Assembly: GCA_032622095.1 (NCBI GenBank) | Contig: CP136066.1 | Span: 96,183,319 to 96,247,318, forward strand | Direction: 5' to 3' | DNA from: Siphonodentalium dalli | Taxonomy: Eukaryota > Mollusca > Scaphopoda > Gadilida > Siphonodentaliidae | DNA length: 64,000 bases | Part shown: piece by piece, positions 44,991-56,270 of the stretch | Numbering within the stretch: position 1 is the first letter of the stretch | How the letters are laid out: each line of letters begins with the position of its first letter | Position numbers and translations under genes: made by a program | Notes under the pieces: generated by a model | Database searches by the model: none | What the model was told of the DNA's origin: nothing | The model's input: the letters and a program-made list of their open reading frames with translations, nothing else

Positions 44991-46860
44991 TATCCACCGC
45001 ACCTGCGAAGTTGATTTGTATAATCGCAGATTTCAATGACCCTTTGTTCTGTTACTATTACTAGTTGGCGTGTTGGGTCCTACTAAACAACGAACACAAA
45101 CGAACACAGGTCCAAAAAGCGGAGTAGAAGGGTGAAATTTGGTTTGTGGGTGCGCGTGGGTCCATTCTATGTGTATGTTTTGTTATTTCCAACTTTGATG
45201 ACTTATTTTTTGAGTTATTAGCATTATTTTAATACAAAACTACTGAACAACGAACACAAACGAACATAAGATTAGCGGCAGTGCAGAGGCTATCATGCAG
45301 GTGTTAATTAACTACGGCTCACTCTGTCTCCTTGATTGTCAATTTTATCACTGATGGCAATAAAAACACACCATAGTTTTCAATGCTAGAAACATCAGAG
45401 GTCGCGTTTTAATGCATAGCTAACAAAACATTTGAGTGAATGTGAGTGAGTCATTGTAAAATTGTCAGTCTCTGAGATGACTATATATATTTTCTCAGTC
45501 TCGGAGATCACTCTGGTAAATGCTATTTCGGCTTGCTTTCCTGATACACGCATACGCTATGTACCAGGCATCTTAAGGAAAATCTCAATCGTAATTTAAG
45601 TAAAACAGACAGTGATAAAACTGTCAATAAGATGGAAAAGTATTCAATAGCGAGAGCGGCTTGGTAACAATTGAAAACAAAATCATTTATGACGAAATAC
45701 AGACAGACATAATTGACAAATGTATGTGACAACAGACGATACCTTACATTTATGGAAAGACTAAAGACTAAAGACGAAAGTTTTCAATGCTAGAAAAAAA
45801 AATCAACAATTCCGAAATGTTGGACAAATAACAGTTATGAAAGCATTACAGGTGCGGGAGTCCTTGGCAGTGGGTATATGCCGTGAAAATATTTCCAACG
45901 GTCAAACACCGACACAAAAAGAAAAAATGTAGACAGACTTTGTCCGCATACAAATAAGAAATATCGCATAAACAGTATGTTATTGTCATATGTTTGACCA
46001 TTGTGTAAACAAAAGCATAAACAGTTACTTTCCTGGTGTTTGTTTATATTATGATGGTAAACATAAAGAGCGTTCTTTGTTGCTGAATTCCTGATATGGA
46101 ACTAATAAAGAGCGTTTATATCATTTGTGTGTGATTAGCCAGTAACACGTACTGTGCTGTCTTCTGTAACACAATCAGGCTCTTGCTTAGGTAAAATATA
46201 GTAGGTCTTTATGATAGCATGCTGTTTACACGATGAACGAAACTGTATGCGTTTTAGTGTTTTTTCTGTTGACGGTGATTGGAACAAATATGAATATTTT
46301 CGACAAATAAGGCCCCCCGTGCCTTTAATGATATAATTAACAACAAAATTGACTGAGTTTACAAACAATTTAAATGAAACAGTCACTGACCAACGGCGTG
46401 ACATTCGAGTGGAGGGGATTTTACATTATCAGGCATTGTGTCAGAGTGAATAAATTCCCCCTTGCTCAAATTGATAACGATTCCATAAACTGTATTTCTC
46501 GTACGATAATTTCACGCTCCGATAACAATACCACGTACGTCGACTTTGATTTATCAGCGCTAATTACAACATATGTCGTAAATGGGTAGCCTTCGGCAAA
46601 TTTCTAAAACCTGTTAAAACATTATACAATGGAGTCTCGTCGCGTCATAGTTATTATCGCAAAAAGCCCATTTGTGAATAGTCGCTCGAATTAAGAATCT
46701 ATTGTGTAAAAAGATCCAGATTATCGAAACAAATAATTCATGGGAATATATTGTTAGCGGCTTTCTCTATATATGTGTAATTACGCAATCACCTATGTTG
46801 TAACAACGGGTAATGGCTTGGTAACGAAATCACACCAGTTATAACCAATCGCGAACTGCA
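44991..46860. other. No gene recognised; may hold a diverged 5' LTR
   Basis: A short direct repeat GAACAACGAACACAAACGAACA occurs near 45087 and 45239. AATAAAGAGCGTT-like pairs are at 46062 and 46104. TGTCAGAGTGAATAAATT at 46439 resembles the start of the 3' LTR candidate at 57041, and GAGCTTATTCCCC...CTCTACTA near 47203-47235 resembles 59485-59515. These two weak matches hint at an old 5' LTR of about 46439-47271. Confidence 0.35.
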
Positions 46861-46870
46861 TCGAATAAAA

Positions 46871-46879
46871 TATAAAAAG
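46871..46879 (+). promoter_or_regulatory. TATA box upstream of the Gypsy element
   Basis: TATAAAAAG about 440 bp before the gag start region, followed by a plausible leader. It fits an LTR promoter or a leader promoter. No transcript evidence. Confidence 0.4.
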
Positions 46880-47308
46880 CTACGGTAATTTTGGGTAGGG
46901 AGGATAGAAAACACTAGAGAGATTCAGAATTTGGAAGATTGCTGTCGGACAAGTTTAACTGTCGGGCTGCATGCTATGCGGTCCGGCGCGGGGTCATTAT
47001 ATGCTAGACAGATGTTATGTGTATATATATATATATTGTTGCTGCTGTTACATCTGTTTATCCATGAACAAATTAAAACGACTAATTCCTCAAGATTTGT
47101 ACACTTCTTCTAACCCGGAACATCTACACGAAAATCTTCTACTGGACACGGAACACGCTCTACGCAACAGTCTGTGTTTCATTCGTATACATATCCGCAA
47201 ACCAGAGCTTATTCCCCTTCTAAAGAGGCTCTACTATATTTCTACTAGACTCGGAAAACAGCTGTACTAAATTGGTGGAGAGCCGGACTTTAAGAGCAGC
47301 TCACACAT

Positions 47309-48011
47309 ATGACAGCTCCAAGCATCCTCACTAGAAGCCAACAGCTTCAGCAGGAGCAACAGCAACAAGAGCAAGAACAACAGCAACACGAGCAACAACA
47401 AGAGGAACAAGAACAAGAAATACAACAAAAAGACAGCATGTCTCACTCACAGACAGCAACAGGTAGAATGCTCCCGCCATTTTAAGCGGTTCAAGGGTAA
47501 CCAAGACAGTGTGCCCCTGTTCCTTGAACATTTTGATGAGGTTGCAAACCTGATGCAACTGCCAAATGAAGAACGCCTTTTAGTGCTTCCAATTCTTTTG
47601 GAGGGACCAGCCAAAGACTGGTACCGATCCATGTCCGCAGACCAGAGATCTGACTATTTCGAGTTCAGAGAAAATTTTGAGAAACACTTCTCAATTAACA
47701 AAACACAAGAACATATGCAGCTCATTCAGAGCACTCAACAGCAAGATAGATCAGTCGCTGATTTTATTGCCTTTATGAGCTCGAAAGCAATTATGCTGGG
47801 CTTTCCTGAACATACAACAATCGCATTGATAATTTCAAATTTAAATGAACGAATTCGCCAAGTGGTTATACAACAAAACCCAAATACCCTTGATGAACTC
47901 ACCCGCGTCGCAACCCTTGCTGAGTTATCTTTCAAAAATAAATCAAATGAACCTTCGAAAAACGTGACGCCCCAATTGGTGGCTCTTATAGAGAAATTGG
48001 TAATTGATTAA
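47309..48011 (+). pseudogene. gag: Gag (frameshifted)
   Basis: ATG at 47309 opens a Gln/Glu-rich start of ~58 codons ending at a TAA near 47483. The capsid-like part reads in another frame from about 47487 to 48011: PLFLEHFDEV, LEGPAKDWYRSM, FEFRENFEKHF, QSTQQQDRSVADFI, the usual retrotransposon Gag helices. At least one frameshift joins them. Gag forms the particle around element RNA. Confidence 0.8.
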
Positions 48012-48532
48012 GCACAACAGACCATGCCTACTGTTTGTGCATGTGCCCAAGGCAATAATCACCAGCAAACACACCAGCAATACGACAATTCACACAACCA
48101 AACAGCTCACCAATCCCACACTACACACAACAACACAGCTCAACAATACCACAATACACACAACAACACACCTCAACAATACCACAATACCAACAACTAC
48201 CCACCTCAACAATACCACAAACCTCAGCAAAACCAAACACACACAATCAGTCTCAGCCTCAGCACTACAAAACAAGACAATCTGGTCAATACACATACCG
48301 CCCATCATCACAAAATAATTTTGGTCGCCAGCAATATCAGCAGCAACAACATCAGGTAAGTGGAAATAAACGTTGTCTATCCTGTGGACTATCCAACCAC
48401 AGAAGGGAGGATTGTCGGTACAATCTGGCCCAGTGTACGTATTGTCATCTTCAGGGACATTTATTAAAGGTTTGTAGAAAGAGAGAGCGCGACCTTGCGG
48501 CAAGTCAGGTAAGTCAAACTTTTGCCAGATAG
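48012..48532 (+). pseudogene. Gag C-terminal linker and two CCHC knuckles
   Basis: A His/Asn/Gln/Thr-rich linker arises from tandem copies of a ~30-bp unit (CACACAACAACACxxCTCAACAATACCACAA, 48115-48220). After another frame change come two zinc knuckles of C-x2-C-x4-H-x4-C form, CLSCGLSNHRREDC and CTYCHLQGHLLKVC, ending at a TAG (48530-48532). Two exact CAGGTAAGT donor-like sites fall here (48353, 48506). Confidence 0.75.
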
Positions 48533-48568
48533 GAATTTTCGCCTGCCATTAGGAAGGGGGATCATCCC

Positions 48569-50410
48569 GTGGAAAGGCCTAATTTAATAGAGAAATCAAA
48601 ATCTCCATCTGTGTCACCAATCACCCAAATGAATTCCAATTTCATCAAAGTTAAAATATATCAAACAAAATTTAAGGGGTTGGTTGACACAGGAGCTTCA
48701 ATTAGCTGTGTATCTTCTGACATTATTGATCAGCTCAATTTGACCAATCTTGTTACACCTTCAGATTTAGGGCATGTAATGAGCATGGCTGGTGATACAC
48801 ATGCAGCCCTTGGTCAAGTTGAACTCCCAATAATGCTAGCAAATACACAATACACATTCAAATTTTATATATTTAAACATTTGCACCATGACCTCATTTT
48901 AGGTTATGATTTTCTTCAACAGTATCAAGGTCAATTAGACTGTTCTAAATCTTGCCTCACCTTAAGTGACATTCATGTCAATTTCTGCGCTCCAAAAGTA
49001 GTTCTAGGGGTAGGACGCACAATCTCTTCCATTTCAATTCCTGCATTATCTGCTGTGTGTATCCCTATCCTACTCAAAGGAGTCAAACAAAACTTAACAG
49101 TCTTGTTTGAGCCATCCAATCATACCATGGAGAAACTTAACTTGGCTGTTGCCAAGGTCATTTTCAAGGTCTCTGGTTCAACTGGCATTTGTCATCTACT
49201 CAATCCCAATGATTACTCAGTTGAACTTGCCCCAAATCTTATGGTTGGTAGAGTCATGGCAATAGACCCCACATCGCTACATGTTCCTAGCAGTAAAGAA
49301 ACAGGTAAGTCTAGCAAATCTGATAACACTTCTATTTCAGATGAAAATTACCTTAATGTTGCTAAACAACTCGGATTTGATATCTCAAAATCACAGCTCT
49401 CACTCAGTGATAAAATTGACTTAGTTTATCTTCTCAAGAGGAACCAGGATGTCTTTGCTCACAATATGTCTGAACTAGGATGTACAGATCTTCATTATCA
49501 TAATATCAATACGGGAAATGCACCACCAAAAACACAACGATGGTACAGAACAACTCCAGATAAGAATGCAGAACAGTTAAAACAAATCAATGAAATGCTG
49601 AAGAACGACATCATAGAACCATCTAATAGTATTTGGGCTTCGCCTGTGGTCCTCATTAAAAAAGCTGATAACACATGGAGATTTGCAGTCGATTACAGAC
49701 ATCTCAACTCAGTGACTCAGCCAATCAACTTTCCTCTTCCACGACTAGATGATGTGTTCGACACTATTGGTGAGTCTAAAGCCCAAGTATTTTCCGTTTT
49801 TGACTTATCCAGTAGTTTTTGGCAAATTCCTCTGGATGAAGACTCTAAACCAAAGACAACCTTCACGACGCCGCATGGAAACTACATGTTCAAACGATTA
49901 AGTTTCGGGCTAATGAATGCCCCAATGAGCTTTCAAATGGTGATGGCCAAAATCCTACAAGGAATGAACTGGAAAAAGGCCCTTGTCTATATCGATGACA
50001 TCATCTTCTTCTCTAGGTCGGCCAAACAACATCTAATAGATATTCAAGAAGTCTTCGATCGTCTACGGAAAGCCAATCTCAAACTCAAACCTTCAAAATG
50101 TCAGTTCGCTGTTCCACAAGTAAAATACCTTGGCCATCTGATATCAAAAGATGGCATCGAAGTCAATCCTCAGAAGATGGAAGTTGTCAAGTCTTTTCCT
50201 CTGCCACACAATCAGAAGAAACTTAGAGGTTTCCTTGGTCTCACAAACTATTACAGACGCTTTGTCAAGAATTATGCCAAGACTGCCACTCCATTGAATC
50301 AGTTACTCAAAAAGGGAATCAAGTTTGTATGGACAGAAGATTGCCAGAAGGCATTTGAAACTCTTAAAGAAAACTACTCACAGCACCTATACTTGCCACC
50401 CCCGACATGA
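48569..50410 (+). CDS. pol: Pol N-terminal part: protease and reverse transcriptase
   Basis: 613 codons open; no reliable ATG at the start, so it is probably made as part of a Gag-Pol product. Protease: LVDTGAS (residues 38-44) and LILGYDFL (~109-116). RT: WASPVVLIKK, FAVDYRHLN, FDLSSSFWQIPL (~411-422, first Asp), FGLMNAP and YIDD (~474-477), then LGHLIS and the Y-YRRF connection start. A frameshift near 50365 throws the reading off just before RNase H. All RT catalytic residues remain. Confidence 0.9.
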   Translation: MERPNLIEKSKSPSVSPITQMNSNFIKVKIYQTKFKGLVDTGASISCVSSDIIDQLNLTNLVTPSDLGHVMSMAGDTHAALGQVELPIMLANTQYTFKFYIFKHLHHDLILGYDFLQQYQGQLDCSKSCLTLSDIHVNFCAPKVVLGVGRTISSISIPALSAVCIPILLKGVKQNLTVLFEPSNHTMEKLNLAVAKVIFKVSGSTGICHLLNPNDYSVELAPNLMVGRVMAIDPTSLHVPSSKETGKSSKSDNTSISDENYLNVAKQLGFDISKSQLSLSDKIDLVYLLKRNQDVFAHNMSELGCTDLHYHNINTGNAPPKTQRWYRTTPDKNAEQLKQINEMLKNDIIEPSNSIWASPVVLIKKADNTWRFAVDYRHLNSVTQPINFPLPRLDDVFDTIGESKAQVFSVFDLSSSFWQIPLDEDSKPKTTFTTPHGNYMFKRLSFGLMNAPMSFQMVMAKILQGMNWKKALVYIDDIIFFSRSAKQHLIDIQEVFDRLRKANLKLKPSKCQFAVPQVKYLGHLISKDGIEVNPQKMEVVKSFPLPHNQKKLRGFLGLTNYYRRFVKNYAKTATPLNQLLKKGIKFVWTEDCQKAFETLKENYSQHLYLPPPT

Positions 50411-51560
50411 AAAAGCCATTCACCCTCTGCACTGATGCCTCGGACCACATGCGATTGGCTATGTTTTGGGACAGAAGGATGAACATGGTCGGAAACAAGC
50501 CATTTGTTATGGTGGACGTGCATTACATGACCAAGAGAAGCGATGGAGTGTCACAGAACGAGAAGGTCTCGCCTTAGTTGAAGCTGTTCGCAAATACAGA
50601 CCATACTTTGAAAGCAATACTTGTGATGTTTACACTGACCATCTTTCACTCAAGTACCTCGAGAAGATCAAGCATGAAACTGGCAGACTTGGCAGATGGG
50701 CAATTGAACTCCAAGGATATCCAATAAACATACACTACAAGGCTGGTGCTATCAATACCAATGCCGATGCACTTTCCAGAAGATATTATGATGCAACAAC
50801 GCCATCAACCTCCATAAACCAAATCACTTCTGAGCAGACGACAGATTCCACAGAGAGTACCAGTGCTGCTGACCTACAAAATTCTTCAGACATAACACCA
50901 GTAGCTGATCAAAATAACTATTCGGACCCAGCACATATCAACCCTCCTGAAAACTCAGAACCAGAAGATATCACTAATTTACAATGGGAATGTCCAGACT
51001 TCAAGAAAATGTTGGAATACAAGGTAAATGGTGACTTGCCACAGGAATCCAAAGCTGCTGCAAAACTGGTTGCGGAAGCTGAACAATATGAAGTTATTGA
51101 CGGACAACTACATCACATCTTCACTCCAAGAATCAAGAAGAAAACTCCGAACAAAGTTATCTTGCAACTGGCTGTACCTCGGGTATGTCGACAGAAGATT
51201 GTGCATGATTACCATGATAGTGCTGTTGGAGGAGGCCATCTCGGATTTGACAAGACTTATCATTCCATACAATCACGTTACTATTGGCCTAGAATGTATG
51301 CTGAAATCAGGAAATATGTCTTGTCATGTGTGGAGTGCCAAACATCCAAACGAAACTTTCATCCCCATGGCGTTCCATTAAGGCCTCTTCCAGTGGCTAG
51401 GAAATTTTCTCGCTGGCACATGGACATCTTGGGACCACTGACAGTCAGACCAGAAGGATACCAATATATCCTACTATTCGTAGACAGCTTCACCCGATGG
51501 ACTTCGGCTTTTGCATTGAAGGATCAGTCAGCTGCCACTATTGCGAAGATTCTCTATTAA
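50411..51560 (+). pseudogene. Pol middle part: RNase H and integrase N-terminus
   Basis: The RNase H start (CTDASDH) and the ORF from 50466 are in different frames, a second frameshift near 50450. RNase H blocks: RWSVTEREGLALVEAV, YTDHLSLKYL, NADALSR. Integrase: an H-H...C-x2-C zinc region (HDYHDSAVGGGHLG ... CVECQTSK) and WHMDILGPL with the first catalytic Asp, FVDSFTRW. The ORF ends at a TAA (51558-51560) in frame with the next ORF, a single nonsense codon. Confidence 0.85.
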
Positions 51561-52430
51561 AACATCATATGCATGTTTGGCGCACCAGATGAGCTGGTTT
51601 CCGACAATGGCAAAAACTTTGTCTCTCAAGTCGTTGAAGCACTGTCTGAACTATTCAAAATAAAGAGAATTCGCACAAGTGCTTACCATCCACAAACAAA
51701 CGCCGCTTGCGAACGCATCAATGCTACAATTGGACAAACTCTGCGTACTTATGTTGACAAACATCATACTAACTGGCCAGATCACATGCCTGGACTCATG
51801 ATGGCACTAAGGCGATCTCCAGGAAAAACAACAGAGTTTTCTCCATTTCAACTAGTCTTTGGGCAAGACATGAGACTAATCATTGACACAACAATGACTC
51901 CAAAACCAACAATAAACAAGGATGCAAAGAAATATATGGAACATTTGACCAATGAAATGAAGATGATAGATGAAATTACAGAAAGCAATATCAAAGAGGC
52001 ACAATTCAAACAGAAGGAATACCATGACAAGAAGAAGAAAGCAGTAGAACCAGCATACAAGTTACAGGATAAGGTCCTTCTGTCCAGAGAGAAGTTTGAG
52101 AGAGGTATGGCAAGAAAGCTTCAATCTAAATGGATCGGGCCATACTACATTGACAATGTGTTTGATAATAATACATTCAGTTTGCGTCATTGTGAAACAC
52201 ACGCTAAAGTGACGCCTACCAATGCATCTAGGCTTAAGTTATTCTATGATTGTATAGATCACGACAAGTTCACTCATAGTCAAACGGTTAGTAATACTTC
52301 ACATGACAGTCATGACTCTCAACCATTATCACCACCAACACAGGTAAGTCAGTCAATGCCAGACAATTTGCCAGGAACGAACCAGAGACACAAGATCTTG
52401 CAATGTATTATAACATTGATAAGATTTTAA
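51561..52430 (+). pseudogene. Integrase catalytic core end and C-terminus
   Basis: Same frame as the part before the TAA. Carries VSDNGKNFVS (second Asp), HPQTNAACERIN (catalytic Glu) and a basic C-terminal region (GPYYIDNVFDNNTF, a GPF/Y-like module). It ends in ~18 residues read out of frame after a -1/+2 shift near 52375, just before the chromodomain. Confidence 0.85.
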
Positions 52431-52603
52431 GAACAAAGTTCAGTCGTGGTAAGCTTGCATTCCGTGTTAAATGGTCCAATGGTGACCCTCCATCTTGGGT
52501 TCCGCAAGATGATATACATCCTGAACTTATACAACAGTACTTTGTTACTCATACAAGACAAGATAAGAACAGGAAAAGAAAGTTTTTCACTAATTCAACA
52601 TAG
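52388..52603 (+). pseudogene. Integrase C-terminal chromodomain
   Basis: Reads YNIDKILRTKFSRGKLAF, FRVKWSN, PSWVPQDDI and ends at a TAG near 52603. It has the aromatic positions of a chromodomain (Tyr, Trp, Trp). Out of frame with the integrase upstream by one base. Chromodomains at this place define chromoviruses; with an env this is an unusual pair. Confidence 0.8.
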
Positions 52604-53466
52604 CAGAATGTAATGTTAGGTAAGCTTTAAATGGATAGGTAAGTTACTTGGTTTCTAAGGGGAAATGAGTTCGTCGCTGCGAGCAGAACCGAAGTCATGT
52701 AAGTAGCTTGCTCAAACAACATAAGGCCACACCACCTGATATTACACTCTACTCTACGACGTCAACAAACACATATTATACATGTTTATTTGCCTCACTT
52801 CAAACTGTTAACTATATTTTAACACAAAAAACAAAAAAATTCAAAACACATTACAAATACCAGGCTGGAAACAACTTGTTTATAGCTATCTCATTCCCAA
52901 TATTTTTCATCTGCCTACACAGGCTAAGTACTTAAATGTTGCTTATGTGATTCACATTTCACATATCCAAACGACATCTTGAGTTAACGTCATTTTACTT
53001 ATTTTCAATTAAGGCTTCTATGCCATAACTACTTCAAAGAGTGTCAATCATAGGCACTAACATTGGATTTTTATCAGGGATTTAAACTCCCATAAAGTCT
53101 AATTATCATTTGATTGTGGCTTACATCAGAACAACTGATGTGACTAAACTACAACTCAAGTTTTACAACTCCAATACAATGGAAACTTTTCAATTCAAAT
53201 CGCTTTCACAGCAAATTCATTTCAAATATTATCATACTTGCATATTAATCGTAGCACTATAACCTTCATAGTATTAATCTTCGATAATACCTAGTATTGT
53301 TTTTTTTTGGGGCATGGTGATCATACAGTTTTGAAGTCACTTATCCATTCTTCTTATTTTTCTATCTTTTCTTACTTGTGCGTTATTTGCTTACTCACTT
53401 TAGGAGAATTGATCACTCTTCTTTAGAGTCCTTGCTTCAACCACACATCTGCCTTCTCTCTTATAG
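52604..53466 (+). other. Pol-env spacer with splice acceptor
   Basis: No credible ORF. It ends in a pyrimidine-rich tract and CTCTCTTATAG (acceptor AG at 53465-53466), immediately before the hydrophobic start of env. AGGTAAG-type donors are at 52617 and 52636. Confidence 0.5.
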
Positions 53467-55280
53467 GATTTTGGCTTCTCATCTTGTGTATGCTCATCAC
53501 CTTCATCACCCAAGTCAACTCCATGGAGCAACGCCTCAACTATGGTGTCGTGTTCCAAGAGAACGGCAAGGTGTATCCCATGAAACATCATTGGACGCAC
53601 ACTTTCATCACCACCATTCCTGATATTTCGTCTCTGACGATAAGAACGCCCATCAACAACAAATTGTTCCCAGCCACCGTGCACCAACTCTTACAACTTC
53701 AAACGTCCACAAAAGCTAAGTTAGATTCCACCATCAACAATATATACAACATATTGCCACATCATTCAGTCGCGCCCTCCAGAAAAAGGCGTTCGTGGTT
53801 TCCTTTTATCGGTGGACTATCGAAAAGTATTTTTGGAACAGCGACACAAGAAGACATGCAAGCTCTGTCTCGTAGAGTTGCTGCGATTCAAAAACAAACA
53901 CTTGTCATGTCTAAAACATTTGGACATGAACTTTCATCCTACCAATCTTTTATTAAATCAACAGACAGCAGAATAGTGAACGCCTATGCTGCCATCAAAG
54001 ATAACCACATGGCCATAGAAAACATTTACGACACCATAAATAGGTCACTATCTAATGTGCAATTATCAGAGGATGCTATTAGTCAGTTGGTAGTGGAAAA
54101 CCTGACTAAGGCACTCTCCATACAGATTTCTCTGGAAGAGTTCTATTTTGGGATAGTGTCGCTGCTTCAGGGGAAACTGTCACCTTCCATTATCGACCCG
54201 TCAAATTTGCAACTCGCAATAAGAAATATATCTGCATTGCTCGAAAACAAAAACTCACCTTTCAAAATTTTTAATCTTAATTTGGCTCAAATGTATTCTG
54301 CCTTAGACTTTTCGCTCCTAAGGCACAATGCAGATATATACATCAGCATAAAAATACCTATATCAACTTTGGATCTTCCTATAAACTTGTATAAAATCCA
54401 AAGTTTTGCGGTGCCTGTAAACGCTTCCTCGAACCATGGCACACAAGTTGAAAATTTGCCCGAATTCTTGGCGGTGACAGTTGATCGGAAAATGTACATG
54501 GAAATTTCTGGAGACCTGTTCAATAACTGCAAACAGGTCAACAGCAATTTCTTCTGCCATTTCCAACCAGTATTCAGAAAGGTTGCGACTCATGTATGTT
54601 CCTCAGCATTGTTTACCGGCAACACAACTATTATCAACCAAATATGCCAGTTTCAATTTAAAGAAAATGTTCTCCGTCCATCCATCCATCCAATATCTCA
54701 CTCTAAGTTTCTTGTCTCTAATCTTTTCTCGTTGGAGGTTATATGTCCCAATAAGGAGCCAGTAGAAGCTGGATGTTCATTTTGCATCGTGGACGTTCCT
54801 TGTCAGTGTTCTATCACTTCCCACCTCTTTCACGTCGCTCCACGTTGGAATAATTGCCATTCCTCTTCAAAATTTGTAACGAAAGAACATCCAGTAAATT
54901 TAGCACTTTTGCAGCAATTCTTCAATCCATCTTCCCTTGCTAACATATCTGCTGGTCTCACCTTTCCACAACCTCCAACTTTAACGCTACCCCCCTTTAA
55001 GTTTTTTAAACATAACTTTTCAAAAATTATAGCCAGTGATGAAAAGGCCCATTTAAATCTTAAGAGCATGGTTGAGTCGGCAAAACGAGACGAAACCATA
55101 TTCCGATCATTGGCTGACCCCATATTGGATGGTCAATTATTTTTGGATGGATCAGGAGATCAGAAATGGACATATATCATTGTATGCATGTGTGTTGTCG
55201 GCCTATCCTTCATAGGAACATTATATTTATCCTATAAGGTACGCACACTGATAAATGCATTAACATTTTATCTGCTGTGA
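53467..55280 (+). CDS. env: Envelope glycoprotein, baculovirus-F/errantivirus-like
   Basis: Open frame of ~604 codons; the first ATG is at 53490, after a hydrophobic signal-like stretch (WLLILC...). A furin-type site RKRR lies ~100 residues in, followed by a Gly/Phe-rich fusion-peptide-like region (WFPFIGG, then IFGTATQED). This gives a short N-terminal and a long C-terminal part, the plan of baculovirus F and gypsy Env proteins. Many Cys in the C-terminal half; one membrane segment near the end (WTYIIVCMCVVGLSFIGTL) with a short tail. The frame is intact. A splice acceptor just before it and no own ATG at the very start suggest a spliced env mRNA. Confidence 0.75.
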
Positions 55281-55846
55281 GAACTGGAAGTGCTCTTTCA
55301 ATACCTGATTTTGTTTACCAGCCTGAAACAACTTCAGCAGCACCTTCCACAGCCAATCCATTGTTTTCTCTCCAAAATGCTCACATTTACTCATCCGCAA
55401 CGGCAAGTGTAGCATCTTTCGTCGGAGTAGCACTATTTCTTTACCTTGTGTGCTCCAATAGACGAACTACTCGAAATTTTCTCGTTTTGGAACTTTTAAC
55501 ATCAACAAAATCACTCTTTATAAATGTGCTTACATTGCCGGCTGCCATGCGTACTTGTGAGTTTCTTGGAGATAAACCGATCCAAGATGTCTCTTTTACA
55601 TTGTTCCCTTGGCCCAAACTTCATACCAACTGGGGGGATTTTCAAATATCATCAGTATTTTCAACGCTATATATTAGTCCCCCGGGATCTATGTTCATCA
55701 ATCCACTTACCGCTTGGCGAATTCATCGACTCATTGGACATAGATTCTACGTCAACATCCACATCAGCAGAGGAGGATATATTTTTAATCTGGAACGGAC
55801 ACCTACGACTCCAACAGCACCAAAAATATACCCAACAGTTCCATGA
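55281..55846 (+). CDS. ORF with a membrane segment downstream of env
   Basis: Open for 189 codons from the overlapping GTG at 55277, without an ATG near its start. It holds a hydrophobic segment (ASVASFVGVALFLYLVC) followed by basic residues (SNRRTTRN). It may be a frameshifted extension of env or a separate small protein. A second frame (55524-55949) is also open, so the coding frame is unsettled. No family recognised. Confidence 0.35.
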
Positions 55847-55849
55847 AGA

Positions 55850-56270
55850 TTTCAACCACAACAACTCCATATTGGATTCAACATTCTTCACCATCCTACT
55901 TGTGGCCTGTTGTTCTTCGCGGGATTCAATATCGACAAGTTTTCAATGACATTTGTTTTGTTTCAATCTTTGTCAAATAATGTATTCCATTTTCAGAACT
56001 TCGCATTAGCAGATTTTATCATGAGTTGCCTGAAATATGTTTATCAGAGAGGCTTGGTTTTCGCTAAGTGCTCGCACTAAGTCTTGCTCATAAATAGCTT
56101 TCAGACATCTTTGATCTTACTTCCACTCACCATCCTCATCAATTGCACCTCCTTGCCCTAAGTAATAACCGTATCTCAGTCCATAATTACAATCAATCTC
56201 AAATACAAATAGTCACAACTTTATTTCTATCTCTTCAGCCTCATTTGGAAACAGAAAAATTTAAATACTG
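55850..56270. other. No gene recognised
   Basis: Spacer between the env-region ORFs and the SGNH ORF. Confidence 0.4.

Noticed and set aside
46971-47270. 99-residue ORF just before the primer-binding-like site
   Set aside because: It lies in the presumed LTR/leader, starts in low-complexity TA repeats and has no family match.
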